Origin: Petrimonas sp. IBARAKI
Lineage (GTDB): Bacteria; Bacteroidota; Bacteroidia; Bacteroidales; Dysgonomonadaceae
DNA: 64,000 bases
Assembly: GCA_002356435.2 (NCBI GenBank)
Contig: AP018040.2
Location: forward strand, 806,001 to 870,000
Reading direction: 5' to 3'
Shown here: in pieces, positions 38,160-47,538 of the stretch
How positions within the stretch are numbered: the first letter of the stretch is position 1
Layout: each line of letters begins with the position of its first letter
The notes under the pieces: generated by a model
Databases searched by the model: none
Told to the model about the DNA's origin: nothing
Seen by the model: the letters and a program-made list of their open reading frames with translations, nothing else
Made by a program: the position numbers and the translations under genes

Positions 38160-39392
38160 CTAATTCGAGTTCCAGATAACGGCATCGTTTGTTTTTATTC
38201 CGTGAGCCGGGAAAGGTCTTTTTTCATCAAAAGGGTACAGAGCCTCGATATCTTCAATAACGATATTCTGCTCATTTAAAGACCCATCCGGATTAACTGC
38301 TTTCGTAACGTCTAACCCCAGGTGTTTAGCTAAAAAGGGATAAACCGCGACCCGTTTGTTGTAATCGTAACCGTGTTTGTCGGCAGGTAAATGAGCGTTT
38401 TCAACGACTTGAAACTTGCCAAAAAGTCCGTAAATGTACTGAAGGTGAGGGTATTCAACAGAAGGAGTGTTTTTTGTCCAGTCATCACCGTCAGAAACCA
38501 CCAACATTGGTCGCGGAGCAGCGCAGGCTGCAATTTCTACATTATTGGTTTGGAAATTATCTGTTTTGTGAATCTGCATACCGCTTTCACAAACGCATCC
38601 ACCAAAAAAATGGGCAGAGACCTGAACTACGGGGACAGAAACCGCAATTCTGTCATCGACAGCCGTGAGTAAGAATGCTTGCGTGCCGCCGCCCGAAGCT
38701 CCGGTAATGGCAATCCTTTCCGGATCGGCACCGATGGAAAGTAAAAAATCGATGCTTCGGATGCTGTTCCAGAGTTGTAATTTCAATGCCTCCGGGTGTT
38801 TGTGTATCCATCCATGTTCCCGTGCCAGTTGTCCATATCCGATCATGTCGTACGCAAAAACCATTGCGCCCATCCTAGCCATAGCTGCAAACCTTTTTTG
38901 TGCGTCAGGACGATACCGGCCGTAATCATCAAGCTCTGCCCAGTGTCCGTGCGTATTGAGGATTCCCGGTAAATTTTTAGCAGCGTTTGCCGGTGTATAA
39001 AGGCTTCCGGTAACATATACTCCAGGCAGACTTTCAAAGGCAACATTTTGTACTTGGTAACCCTCGTAAGTGCGTTTATCTCCGAAAATAGGATTAAGGG
39101 GACATTTCTCAGGAAATTTTTCCAACCCCGTTCCTTTCAGGATCTGGTTTCTTATCTTTTCCGCGCGTCTTTTCCAATCCTCAGCAGTAGTGTATTCTCT
39201 CCGTTGTTTCTCCAGAAATTCTTTTCCTTCTGCCTCGGTCCAATAGTATCCAACGCAAAGCATGGTAGAATCCGTTTGTGTTACGTTTACGCTGTTTTTT
39301 TTCTCTTTGGATGTACAGGAATTTACAGCGAGAAGCCCAGTCAGCAAGGATAATAAAAAAAGTCTTTGAATAAGGTTTGTTTTCATTTTCAA
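38160..39392 (-). CDS. Acetyl-xylan-esterase-like alpha/beta hydrolase lipoprotein
   Basis: 410 aa. A lipoprotein signal ends at Cys26 (AVNSC). The hydrolase domain has THGHWAELDD near 148, nucleophile S233 in GASGGG, a probable acid in SDGDDW (301-304) and H340 (DKHGYD). It resembles abhydrolase/AXE-type esterases acting on acetylated or otherwise esterified sugars. It is the last of a minus-strand run with the tandem hydrolase 21 nt upstream. A dienelactone-hydrolase-like or peptidase function cannot be excluded. Confidence 0.75.
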   Translation of the reverse strand: MKMKTNLIQRLFLLSLLTGLLAVNSCTSKEKKNSVNVTQTDSTMLCVGYYWTEAEGKEFLEKQRREYTTAEDWKRRAEKIRNQILKGTGLEKFPEKCPLNPIFGDKRTYEGYQVQNVAFESLPGVYVTGSLYTPANAAKNLPGILNTHGHWAELDDYGRYRPDAQKRFAAMARMGAMVFAYDMIGYGQLAREHGWIHKHPEALKLQLWNSIRSIDFLLSIGADPERIAITGASGGGTQAFLLTAVDDRIAVSVPVVQVSAHFFGGCVCESGMQIHKTDNFQTNNVEIAACAAPRPMLVVSDGDDWTKNTPSVEYPHLQYIYGLFGKFQVVENAHLPADKHGYDYNKRVAVYPFLAKHLGLDVTKAVNPDGSLNEQNIVIEDIEALYPFDEKRPFPAHGIKTNDAVIWNSN

Positions 39393-39413
39393 TGAATAAT
39401 GATGAAAAAGTTA

Positions 39414-41471
39414 TTATTTTCGTAAGAAATCGACGATTTCAGGCTGATTGATTTTATCGGGTTGTTGTTTGTTTTTTGCTGCGAAAATTTTGACCGAGGT
39501 ATTTGGTAAAAAGGCAAGCAAGTCTTTCCACTCATAGGAACCAACGCTCCCCGGAACAATAGAGAAAGCGAAAAGAGGATCGTAATATTTCGTTTCTACA
39601 AAATAACTGCCCGGAGGCGGCGGATCCAGCACCGCAATTTTCTTGAAGGTGTTTTTAAATATTGCATGGAGCAAAGATGGAGAAATCAATGTGCCTTCTG
39701 TTACAACATTCAGGGTTGCATCGTTAAAATTGTCGTTACTCGCAACAAATTGCATCATCAAATCAATCGCTTCGGCTTGAACCCCCGGAATGCTTTTTCC
39801 TGTTAAATTAGCTATGAAGATATAGTTAAACGGCACTCCCTGTACAAACCCGTCGCCTCTGAACTCCGGGTCATATAATTCGCCAATACCCGGTAAATCT
39901 GCTGAAACAACGACATTGCCTGCGTTCAGTATATTCATCAGGGTGGGTTCTTCCAGAAGCTTCTCTTTTCCTGAAGGATGATTCCACACCACTACATTCT
40001 GTGCTTTCATACCCTCCTTTTTAATTACATATACGGGAAGAGCATAGTCGTTCTTATCGTTTTCAATAAAGTACTTTTCTACAACGGCCTCTCCTTTTGA
40101 GAATTTACCCGTAAAAACTGCAGCCGTTAATTTTCTATCAAAATTAATGCCTGCCGTGGTTTTAATTTTATCTTTTACAGAGCTTTGCGGTAAGCTCTTG
40201 GCTGAATAATACCGTTGATTCAATTCAAAAACAGTGTTGCCTTTTAATGAACTGGCAACTTGTCCTGTAGACGTCGCCCAAAGTTCCTCGTCTTTAAAGA
40301 GAGTTACTTCATGATCTGTTGGATCTCCCGGCAGGTTTAAGAATTTCATGAAAAATGAATTAACTGCCTCCCTGTTTTTTTTTGTTGATTGATGCCCTCC
40401 CATATCTTCTACGAACAGAATGTTGTCAGCAATACCCAGTGCGTTGTATGATTTCTTTGCCTCTTTGAAAGTTTCCCGGGCTCCTTGTTGACTAAAAAAA
40501 TCGTGTGTAGTCGTTACGATCAATGTGGGCTTGGGCGAGCGCATATGCAGCAAATCGGGAATGTCAATTCCCTTTTTGATCGACATATAAGGATTCTGTT
40601 CTGCGTCTTGAGGCCCAATTGATTGCAGCAACCTCTTGAATGTAGTAATGTAGCATTCGGGGGCGGCTGCGTGTATACGTTCATCGTAGGCAGCTATTAA
40701 TGCAGTCTGCGTGCCTCCTCCTGAGCGACCAGTAATGCCTATCCGGTTCATATCCACCTCTTTTCGGGTCTCAAGAAAGTCAACAGCCCGTACGCCGTCC
40801 CAAATGAAATAGTCCGAAATTGAAGATCCTGTCAATAAGGTTTGGATTCCGGCGTAGGAATGCTCGGTCGTAGGCCCTCCAATTTGGGATTTTCCCGTAG
40901 TTTCATCCAGGTATTGCAACCTTTCACCTTGACCGATAGGATCATAGGCGAAAACAATAAATCCTTTTTCTACGAAATTAATTATTGAGCGTTGGTAACC
41001 TTCGCTACGAAATCCATTGTCCGAATGTCCGGAACAATAGATGATGGCGGGAGCAGGATGCTGTCTTTTCTTCGGGATAAACAGGCATCCAGTCACATAA
41101 AATCCGGGATGTGACTCGAAAATAATCTTTTCTACCGTGAATTTTTCTCTTTCCAACTGACCGGTTATTCGTGTATTCAATGGTGTTTTTTTGAATTTCA
41201 TCAGTGAAGCCCTGTACTTTTGCTTCAGCTCTTTTTGATAGTCAATCCAATCTGCTTTAGTTTGAATGGTTGAAACGTATTCTGAACGTTTGCCGAGCAG
41301 GTCTTCAGCTTCATTATACAGTATCCGGTACAACGCCCTGAAGTTGTCCTTATAAACCATCCACTTCCCTTCCCCTTGATTATTAGCAAATGAAGATGGG
41401 GAAAAATCTTGTGAGTACCCGTAATAGCCAAGAAAGTAAATGAAAAAAAACAGGGTTAATTTGTATTTCAT
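39414..41471 (-). CDS. Exported tandem acetyl-xylan-esterase-like hydrolase
   Basis: 685 aa with a signal peptide. The first half (about 110-385) is a complete alpha/beta hydrolase: YCSGHSDNG oxyanion region, nucleophile S250 in GRSGGG, D324 (THDFF) and H360 (GGHQS). The second half (about 440-685) has a similar layout (VVWNHPSGKEKLLEE, SADLPGIGELYD) but no GxSxG; the expected place reads TEGTLISPS. It may be a non-catalytic repeat. It lies 21 nt before the related lipoprotein hydrolase, so both may act on the same esterified glycan. Confidence 0.75.
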   Translation of the reverse strand: MKYKLTLFFFIYFLGYYGYSQDFSPSSFANNQGEGKWMVYKDNFRALYRILYNEAEDLLGKRSEYVSTIQTKADWIDYQKELKQKYRASLMKFKKTPLNTRITGQLEREKFTVEKIIFESHPGFYVTGCLFIPKKRQHPAPAIIYCSGHSDNGFRSEGYQRSIINFVEKGFIVFAYDPIGQGERLQYLDETTGKSQIGGPTTEHSYAGIQTLLTGSSISDYFIWDGVRAVDFLETRKEVDMNRIGITGRSGGGTQTALIAAYDERIHAAAPECYITTFKRLLQSIGPQDAEQNPYMSIKKGIDIPDLLHMRSPKPTLIVTTTHDFFSQQGARETFKEAKKSYNALGIADNILFVEDMGGHQSTKKNREAVNSFFMKFLNLPGDPTDHEVTLFKDEELWATSTGQVASSLKGNTVFELNQRYYSAKSLPQSSVKDKIKTTAGINFDRKLTAAVFTGKFSKGEAVVEKYFIENDKNDYALPVYVIKKEGMKAQNVVVWNHPSGKEKLLEEPTLMNILNAGNVVVSADLPGIGELYDPEFRGDGFVQGVPFNYIFIANLTGKSIPGVQAEAIDLMMQFVASNDNFNDATLNVVTEGTLISPSLLHAIFKNTFKKIAVLDPPPPGSYFVETKYYDPLFAFSIVPGSVGSYEWKDLLAFLPNTSVKIFAAKNKQQPDKINQPEIVDFLRK

Positions 41472-41589
41472 AATATTTTGATATTTTTTTCCAAGTTTTC
41501 GTTTGCTTTAACTAATGATGATCTTCATTTTCTTGTATACTGGTTGACTAGTCACAGTTGAGCCCTGTCCAGAAATTGATTTTTTTGGT

Positions 41590-42303
41590 TCAGTCCAATT
41601 CTATGATTTGGATATTCCTGAAATGAATTTCGGAACCTTCTGCCTCCAGGCATATGTATCCCTTTTTTTGTGATGAATTGGTGATCCCGTTTACAAACTT
41701 TCCATTAACAGACAACTTAATGTTCCCGTCAACACACACTACCTCGTAAATATTCCATTCCTTTGTCCCTTTTACCCTGTTTTCTATCGACTTACTCCTT
41801 TTGCCCCGTGGATTTTCAGGGATGATTTCGACTCCTCCAACGCCGAATAATTCACCGTGTACATAAGCGATAGGCGGCTCTACTCCATCGCGGGTATTGA
41901 GTCTGATCCATTCCAGGTCCAACATTTGTACCTCAACACCGTCCGGTAGTCGGTTCTCACCCGGTTGAGCTTTACTCCAGACAAATGTGCCTGAATTTCC
42001 ACCCGGCGCACGATGGCTCCATTCAATGTGCATAATAAAGTTTTCGTACTCTTTTTCGCTTCGGATTACTCCAATGGGCAATCCGGTGCATTTCAGAGTT
42101 TCCCCACTAACCCTCCAGGAATCTGCTTCGGTATTAACCTGATACCATTTTACCGGCTTGGCGTTTTTAAGCTTTCCTGAAAGGACATCCTTCATGTGTA
42201 TAGATTTGCCAAATGTTGCCACTAATTCCTGTGAAGAAGTACGGCTGGTTTTTAATAAGAATACAGAGAGGATAATGCTGATTAATATGACCTGTTTTTT
42301 CAT
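41590..42303 (-). CDS. DUF1080-family (3-keto-disaccharide hydrolase-type) exported protein
   Basis: 237 aa: a signal peptide and one DUF1080 beta-sandwich domain (about 30-237) with [28 protein letters not shown] and the closing [14 protein letters not shown]. Members hydrolyse or eliminate the aglycone from 3-keto-glycosides. The same strand carries a GH109-like oxidoreductase, a second oxidoreductase and a TIM-barrel protein upstream, the family set of the BT2156-BT2160 type operon of Bacteroides thetaiotaomicron. 277 nt of non-coding sequence separate it from the GH109-like gene. Confidence 0.82.
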   Translation of the reverse strand: MKKQVILISIILSVFLLKTSRTSSQELVATFGKSIHMKDVLSGKLKNAKPVKWYQVNTEADSWRVSGETLKCTGLPIGVIRSEKEYENFIMHIEWSHRAPGGNSGTFVWSKAQPGENRLPDGVEVQMLDLEWIRLNTRDGVEPPIAYVHGELFGVGGVEIIPENPRGKRSKSIENRVKGTKEWNIYEVVCVDGNIKLSVNGKFVNGITNSSQKKGYICLEAEGSEIHFRNIQIIELD

Positions 42304-42468
42304 GTTCGAAAATTTAAATTATGCTGATAATTTTACTCAACCAATTTGTCTGGTCAGGCTATTTTATCTGCCCATTTCAGGAAGCCAACTGAATAGCCCC
42401 AAGGTGCCTAAGTTTTATCCGGCAGGAATTGAAATATGTTCGTAATTAACACACGCGAAACTTAAACT

Positions 42469-42568
42469 GAATATTCGGAATTGCCGGTTTACATAAACAC
42501 ACTAGGAGAACTTATTAAAAATTCATCCTACGATCTATCATTGTAAAACGTGGCTATTCCGAATATTC
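42469..42568. repeat. 13-bp perfect inverted repeat spanning 100 bp
   Basis: GAATATTCGGAAT (42469-42481) and ATTCCGAATATTC (42556-42568) flank a 74-nt spacer without open frames. Each arm contains the palindrome GAATATTC. It lies between the GH109-like gene and the DUF1080 gene. No target duplication was found, so a regulator-site pair is as likely as a small mobile element. Confidence 0.5.
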
Positions 42569-42580
42569 TATAACGATTGG

Positions 42581-43933
42581 TCAATGGGCAAATTTCAATC
42601 CGCTTAACTTATTCCAGTCGCCACGGGTGAAATCAGGGATTTTTACAGGCATTCCTCCGTTTAATACAGATTGTTCACTTAACTCAACCAGACAGGACCA
42701 TTCTGCAGCATCATAAACATCCTGATCGAGAGGCAGTCCGTTCCTTAAGCAGTAGATCAGCCGGTAATCCATGATGAAGTCCATGCCGCCGTGGCCGCCC
42801 ACCTTTTTGGCAAATTCACCAATTTCTTTTATGAACGGGTGTTCGTATTGAGTCATTAGCGAGTCAATTTGTGTTTCCGTGAGAAAGCTATGAGCGTTCG
42901 GTTCCAGTGCGATCAACCCGGTTGGGTATTTCTGAAAAAAACCTTTGGTGCCGCTAATGGTGTGTAGCCTGCTGTAGGGCCGGGGACTTGTAACGTCGTG
43001 CTGTATCATTATTGTCCGTCCTTTTTCGGTTTTTATAACGGTTGTATTCATATCACCGAGCTTATACTCCTGCTTTGCCTGAGCCGAATTTTCACCGAAC
43101 TTCTCCTTGGCGTATTCCGTCATTCCAAACTGATTGGAAGAGACGGAAACCAAATAATTCATCTTGTCTCCCCTGTGGATGTTCATCACCTGGCATATCG
43201 GACCGAGTCCGTGTGTGGGGTAGGGGTTGCCTGTATGTGCCGTGTTGAACTTCAATCTCCACATGTCCCAGTAAGCACCGGAACGGAAGTTGCTCTCTCT
43301 TAAGTCGTGAATATAGGCGCCTTCTCCGTGGACAATATTCCCGAAAAGTCCTTGCTGAGCCATATTCAACGTGTTTAATTCAAAGAAGTCATAACAGCAA
43401 TTCTCTAACATCATGCAGTGTTTTCTTGTTTTTTCTGCTGTATCGACTAATTGCCAGCACTCTTCGATAGAAGTTGCTGCAGGAACCTCGATGGCAACGT
43501 GTTTTCCTTGCTGCATGGCATATACAGCCATGGGTGTATGGTGGAGCCAGTCGGTACAAATATAGATCAGGTCGATGTCCTTCCGCCGGCATAATTCTTT
43601 CCATGCGTTTTCCCCTGTATATTCGTCAGCAGGCTTAAGTCCTCTTTTTGCCAACGTATTTTGCGATCTTTTTACCTTATCTGCATCTAAATCGCACAGG
43701 GCTTTTATCTCCACACCTTCGATAAATGTGTATCTCCCTACTGCACCGGTACCCCGATTACCTAATCCGATAAACCCCACCCTGACGGTAGGAATGGGAT
43801 CCACAGCTAACTGTAGTACACTCTTTTGTCCTTTTTCACGCGGAGGTTCCGTGTTCTGTGTCTGCCCGGATAGCTGAGCAAAACCGCTCACCGTGAAAAT
43901 CAGGGCTAAAAACAATATATTGAAATGTTTCAT
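42581..43933 (-). CDS. GH109-like Gfo/Idh/MocA oxidoreductase/glycosidase
   Basis: 450 aa. A signal peptide precedes a Rossmann motif [13 protein letters not shown] (GxGxxG at 56-61) and the EVP motif (149-151), which replaces the usual EKP. The segments [19 protein letters not shown] and [11 protein letters not shown] are characteristic of glycoside hydrolase family 109, whose NAD-dependent members cleave alpha-N-acetylgalactosaminides by transient C3 oxidation. The substrate here is not proven. It lies 9 nt after another oxidoreductase gene. Confidence 0.82.
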   Translation of the reverse strand: MKHFNILFLALIFTVSGFAQLSGQTQNTEPPREKGQKSVLQLAVDPIPTVRVGFIGLGNRGTGAVGRYTFIEGVEIKALCDLDADKVKRSQNTLAKRGLKPADEYTGENAWKELCRRKDIDLIYICTDWLHHTPMAVYAMQQGKHVAIEVPAATSIEECWQLVDTAEKTRKHCMMLENCCYDFFELNTLNMAQQGLFGNIVHGEGAYIHDLRESNFRSGAYWDMWRLKFNTAHTGNPYPTHGLGPICQVMNIHRGDKMNYLVSVSSNQFGMTEYAKEKFGENSAQAKQEYKLGDMNTTVIKTEKGRTIMIQHDVTSPRPYSRLHTISGTKGFFQKYPTGLIALEPNAHSFLTETQIDSLMTQYEHPFIKEIGEFAKKVGGHGGMDFIMDYRLIYCLRNGLPLDQDVYDAAEWSCLVELSEQSVLNGGMPVKIPDFTRGDWNKLSGLKFAH

Positions 43934-43942
43934 ACGTTTTTT

Positions 43943-45295
43943 TTATTCTTTTCCGGGCACACCTGCCACCGGGATAATTTCAGGAATGTTTTCAACAGGC
44001 CCCATTACGTAGGTTTTGGGCCCCAGGTAAAGATCGGCGTTCAGTACTTCATCCCACGTGATGTCTTTTCCGGTATAAGCCGCCATACGACCCATGATGG
44101 TGACCAAGGATGAATAAGCCTGATCTTCGCCGTCGTTAATTGTATTTCCGCTTCGAATGGCCGTAACCAGGTTGATGTGTTCCTGGACGAACGGATTCGT
44201 CACTTTCCACTCCGATTGAGTGTCGGTTTCTTCAGGATGCGGATATTCCCAGATAATGTTTCCGTTCAGGTCATACAATTTCCCGGAAGCATCTGCGTAG
44301 CCGTTGGTGCAGTTGATTTGTTCTACTTTTTCGTTGGTACAGCCATCAATCTGTCTGGCAGCACAATGCGTACGCATACCGTTGTCGTACAAGTACTCGA
44401 TGCTGAAGAAATCATACTGGTCGCCGGTTACCCTTCTTTGGCGCCCGCCCCAACCGGTTGCCTTAACGGGATTTTTACCCAAATACCAGTTCATAACGTC
44501 CACCTCGTGGATAAATTGTTCGGTTATGTGGTCGCCCGAAAGCCAGCAGAAGTTTACCCAGTTTCGCAGCATATATTCCATGTCTGTCCATTCCGGCTTT
44601 CTGGTGCGGAACCATAATGCCCCTCCGTTCCGGATGATGTTTGCTCCCACAATATCGCCGATCTCGCCATTGAGAACCCTTCTTCTGGTTTCCATGTAAT
44701 CCTTTTGAGAACGACGGATGGTTCCGCTGACAATGTTTAGGTTCAAGGTTTTTGCTCTTTTGACGGCTGCCAATACCTTTCTGACCCCAAACGGATCAAC
44801 GGCTATCGGTTTTTCCATGAAAATATGCTTTTGAGCATTCACAGCGGCCTCAACATGGGCCGGACGAAAATGGGGTGGGGTACAAAGCAAAACCATATCC
44901 ACACCGGAATCGATTACCTTTTCGTAACTGTCAAACCCGAGAAAACAGTTCTCATCAGGGATTTCAACGTTCCGTTCTTTTTTCAAGATCTCCCTGCAAC
45001 TGTCCAGCTTGTCCTGGAAAACATCCCCCAGCGCGACAATCTGTAGGTTTGGACCTGCGTTCAAGAAGTCCATGGCGGCACCGGTCCCGCGACCTCCACA
45101 TCCAATTAATCCGGCTTTAATTACCTTTCCGTCGGGAGCCTGCTCCAGTAGCTTGGGCAGCGTCAGCTCACCTTTTTTGGATTTATCGGTCGAGCAGGAA
45201 CTCAACATTGGAATTCCTCCCATCATCCCTACTGTTCCGGCCACAACCGAACTTTTTAAAAAACTTCTTCTCGATAATGAATCTTTGTTTCTCAT
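43943..45295 (-). CDS. Exported Gfo/Idh/MocA-family oxidoreductase
   Basis: 450 aa. A Tat-type signal (SRRSFLKSSVVAG) runs into a lipobox-like LSSC (Cys34), so it may be a Tat-exported lipoprotein. The Rossmann motif is GCGGRG (65-70) and EKP is at 161-163; GDHITEQFIHEVDVMNW is typical of the family. It precedes the GH109-like gene by 9 nt and follows the TIM-barrel gene by 54 nt. It is probably one of two oxidoreductases creating 3-keto-glycosides. Confidence 0.85.
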   Translation of the reverse strand: MRNKDSLSRRSFLKSSVVAGTVGMMGGIPMLSSCSTDKSKKGELTLPKLLEQAPDGKVIKAGLIGCGGRGTGAAMDFLNAGPNLQIVALGDVFQDKLDSCREILKKERNVEIPDENCFLGFDSYEKVIDSGVDMVLLCTPPHFRPAHVEAAVNAQKHIFMEKPIAVDPFGVRKVLAAVKRAKTLNLNIVSGTIRRSQKDYMETRRRVLNGEIGDIVGANIIRNGGALWFRTRKPEWTDMEYMLRNWVNFCWLSGDHITEQFIHEVDVMNWYLGKNPVKATGWGGRQRRVTGDQYDFFSIEYLYDNGMRTHCAARQIDGCTNEKVEQINCTNGYADASGKLYDLNGNIIWEYPHPEETDTQSEWKVTNPFVQEHINLVTAIRSGNTINDGEDQAYSSLVTIMGRMAAYTGKDITWDEVLNADLYLGPKTYVMGPVENIPEIIPVAGVPGKE

Positions 45296-45349
45296 ATTAT
45301 ATCAATTATTTGTTAGATAGTTTGGTCAAACTTTTGCTTATATTGACTT

Positions 45350-46261
45350 TTACAAGTACGATATAATTTCATCCATTTGAGCGGAGATCTGCTTCAGGTG
45401 ATTTCTGTCTCCTCCGTTAACCTCTGCTGTTAACCAGCCTCCCTGATGATTTATCTCTCTGACGGCTTTCATTACCACCGGCCAATTGTTGTCGCCTTTC
45501 AGTAAATCAACATTGAAACCTTCCCACAACCCTTTTGAGTTCATAAGTTCCCGACTGAATTCTTTGATGTGAAGTTTCATGATGCGGGAGTTAAGTGTCT
45601 TGATCCAATGTTCGGGCCAGCCGTACCGCAAAACGTTCCCGATATCAAAATACCAACCCACCAGGGGGTGATTTATTTCATCGATAAATCTTTTTGCTTC
45701 AACAGGGCTTATAAGGAAATTGTTCCAGACGTTCTCCACTGCAATTTGCATCCCTGTTTTTTCTGCGTAAGGGATCAATTCCCGAATTGACTGTTGGGAG
45801 GTAATGTATGCCTGCTCGTAAGATACCTTCTCGTTTACTACACCCGGCACGACTAAAACCGTGTCTCCACCCATCTCTTTCACCTCCTGCAAAGATTTTA
45901 TAACAGAGTCGATACACTTTTTCCTCACCGCAGGGTCGGGATCAGAAAGAGGTGAGCTCCAGTGGTCCTTGTTTACAACCGTGGGAAGTTCAATCCCTGA
46001 TTTCGATTTTGCGTCAAGTATTTCTGACATATTGAAGTCGACAGGGCTGTTTAGTTCTACACCGTCAAAGCCCAACTCTTTGACCAGTTTGAATTTATCG
46101 GTTAACGATAGTTCTTCTTTGATCATTCCAAGCCCCAAACTCTTTTTTAAGGCGATTTTTTTCTTCGGCTTACTTTGCGAAACGGATGCAGATGCAAATG
46201 GCGTTACGGCTGCTGCTCCGGCTATGACTGCAGCGGATTTAATGAAATCTTTCCTGTTCAT
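45350..46261 (-). CDS. Exported sugar phosphate isomerase/epimerase-like TIM barrel
   Basis: 303 aa. The N-terminus MNRKDFIKSAAVIAGAAA is a secretion signal of the RK type. The body is an AP-endonuclease/xylose-isomerase-like TIM barrel: KELGFDGVELNSP, then AVENVWNNFL, GWYFDIGNVLRYG and KLHIKEF with conserved metal-binding Glu, Asp and His. Such proteins act as 3-keto-sugar or 2-keto-inositol isomerases or lyases next to Gfo/Idh genes. The gene lies between two oxidoreductase genes on the same strand. Confidence 0.82.
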   Translation of the reverse strand: MNRKDFIKSAAVIAGAAAVTPFASASVSQSKPKKKIALKKSLGLGMIKEELSLTDKFKLVKELGFDGVELNSPVDFNMSEILDAKSKSGIELPTVVNKDHWSSPLSDPDPAVRKKCIDSVIKSLQEVKEMGGDTVLVVPGVVNEKVSYEQAYITSQQSIRELIPYAEKTGMQIAVENVWNNFLISPVEAKRFIDEINHPLVGWYFDIGNVLRYGWPEHWIKTLNSRIMKLHIKEFSRELMNSKGLWEGFNVDLLKGDNNWPVVMKAVREINHQGGWLTAEVNGGDRNHLKQISAQMDEIISYL

Positions 46262-46395
46262 TAGAATTTATGTTTTATAAAGTTATTCCGGGTAGAATGG
46301 ATACTACAAACGGGTGCCTTACTAAAAAGAGCAATAAAGGTAAGTATTATTTTGCAGATGAGTTACAATCGAAATAAATAATTGCATATTTTTGA

Positions 46396-47526
46396 TTATA
46401 ACGACCCTGATCTTCCATCCATGTCGTTTTTGTTTTCGGGATAAAGGGGAAGCTTTATGGGTAAATTATCGCGGGTGGAGCGATAAATAGCCGTGAACAG
46501 TTCCACTGTCCTGCGTCCGTCCTCTCCGGTAACCAGGGGATCCCGGTTTTCGTCCAGGGCAAATAAAAAATCTTCTATTTGACGCTCCATGTAATGGGTC
46601 ATCGGATCGATGCTGCTAAAATGCCGGACATCTTCCATTTTCCATTTCTCCGCCAGCTCTTCTTCTCCGGGAATAGTCCAGAGGTCGTTTACCGGGGGTT
46701 TCAGAATCCCTTTCATCCCTGCAATAAACATGGCGCCACCATCGGTCTGGACACCCGCGGATGCGCCGTTTTCACCGTGCACATGTACTTTTCCGTAAAT
46801 TCCGGGTTTTTGCGAGTTGCTCACGATAACATTTCCTATTCCTCCGTTCCTGAATTTTATTACAGCCAATGCGGTATCCTCCACCTCGATATAAGGATGA
46901 TTCAGGTTTCTCCAGATGCCGTAAACTTCTTCCACCTCTCCCATAAACCAAAGCAGGATATCCAATTGGTGTGGCGCTTGATTTACCAGGACTCCCCCTC
47001 CTTCCGTTTTCCAGTTTCCCCGCCATTTATCGGCATCGTAATAGCTTTTGTCTCTCCAGCCCAGCATGTTAACGGTACCCAATACCGGTTTGCCTATCTT
47101 GCCGGCCTCAATGGCTTTTTTCACCCTCAATACGGGCTCATACCACCTGCGTTGACTGACTACTCCAAGCTTGACTCCCGCCTTTTTACAGGTTGAAATA
47201 ATTTTGTCAGCATCTTCCAGAGTCGATGCCAGTGGTTTTTCCACCAGGATATTGGCTCCTTGCAGGGCAGCTTGTTGTGCCGGCTCCAAATGAAACGGGT
47301 GAGGAGTACAGACGACAGCCAGGTTAATTTTTTCTTTTTTAATGAGCTCCGCCACATCGGTGTAGGCGGGAACTTTGTATTGACAGGCAAAGCCGTTTGC
47401 CGTTTGTTGGGTGCGGCTCCAGACCCCGGCTAGGCGGGCATTAGGCAGATTCTGTATTGCCGAAGCATGCAGGTGGGCCACTTTCCCACATCCCAGAATT
47501 GCGATATTGTAAACAGAATTTCTCAT
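46396..47526 (-). CDS. Cytoplasmic Gfo/Idh/MocA-family oxidoreductase
   Basis: 376 aa, no signal peptide. The Rossmann motif is ILGCGKVAHLH (third Gly replaced by Ala) and EKP is at 96-98, with GGGVLVNQAPHQLDILLWFMGE in the C-terminal domain. It starts 12 nt after the alcohol dehydrogenase stop. The two cytoplasmic dehydrogenases likely process sugars released by the exported enzymes. The substrate is not predictable. Confidence 0.85.
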   Translation of the reverse strand: MRNSVYNIAILGCGKVAHLHASAIQNLPNARLAGVWSRTQQTANGFACQYKVPAYTDVAELIKKEKINLAVVCTPHPFHLEPAQQAALQGANILVEKPLASTLEDADKIISTCKKAGVKLGVVSQRRWYEPVLRVKKAIEAGKIGKPVLGTVNMLGWRDKSYYDADKWRGNWKTEGGGVLVNQAPHQLDILLWFMGEVEEVYGIWRNLNHPYIEVEDTALAVIKFRNGGIGNVIVSNSQKPGIYGKVHVHGENGASAGVQTDGGAMFIAGMKGILKPPVNDLWTIPGEEELAEKWKMEDVRHFSSIDPMTHYMERQIEDFLFALDENRDPLVTGEDGRRTVELFTAIYRSTRDNLPIKLPLYPENKNDMDGRSGSL

Positions 47527-47538
47527 TTCGACATTGAA

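Noticed and set aside
41545-41554. Palindrome TGACTAGTCA upstream of the tandem esterase gene
   Set aside because: Only 10 bp, expected by chance in a window this size, and no promoter match next to it.
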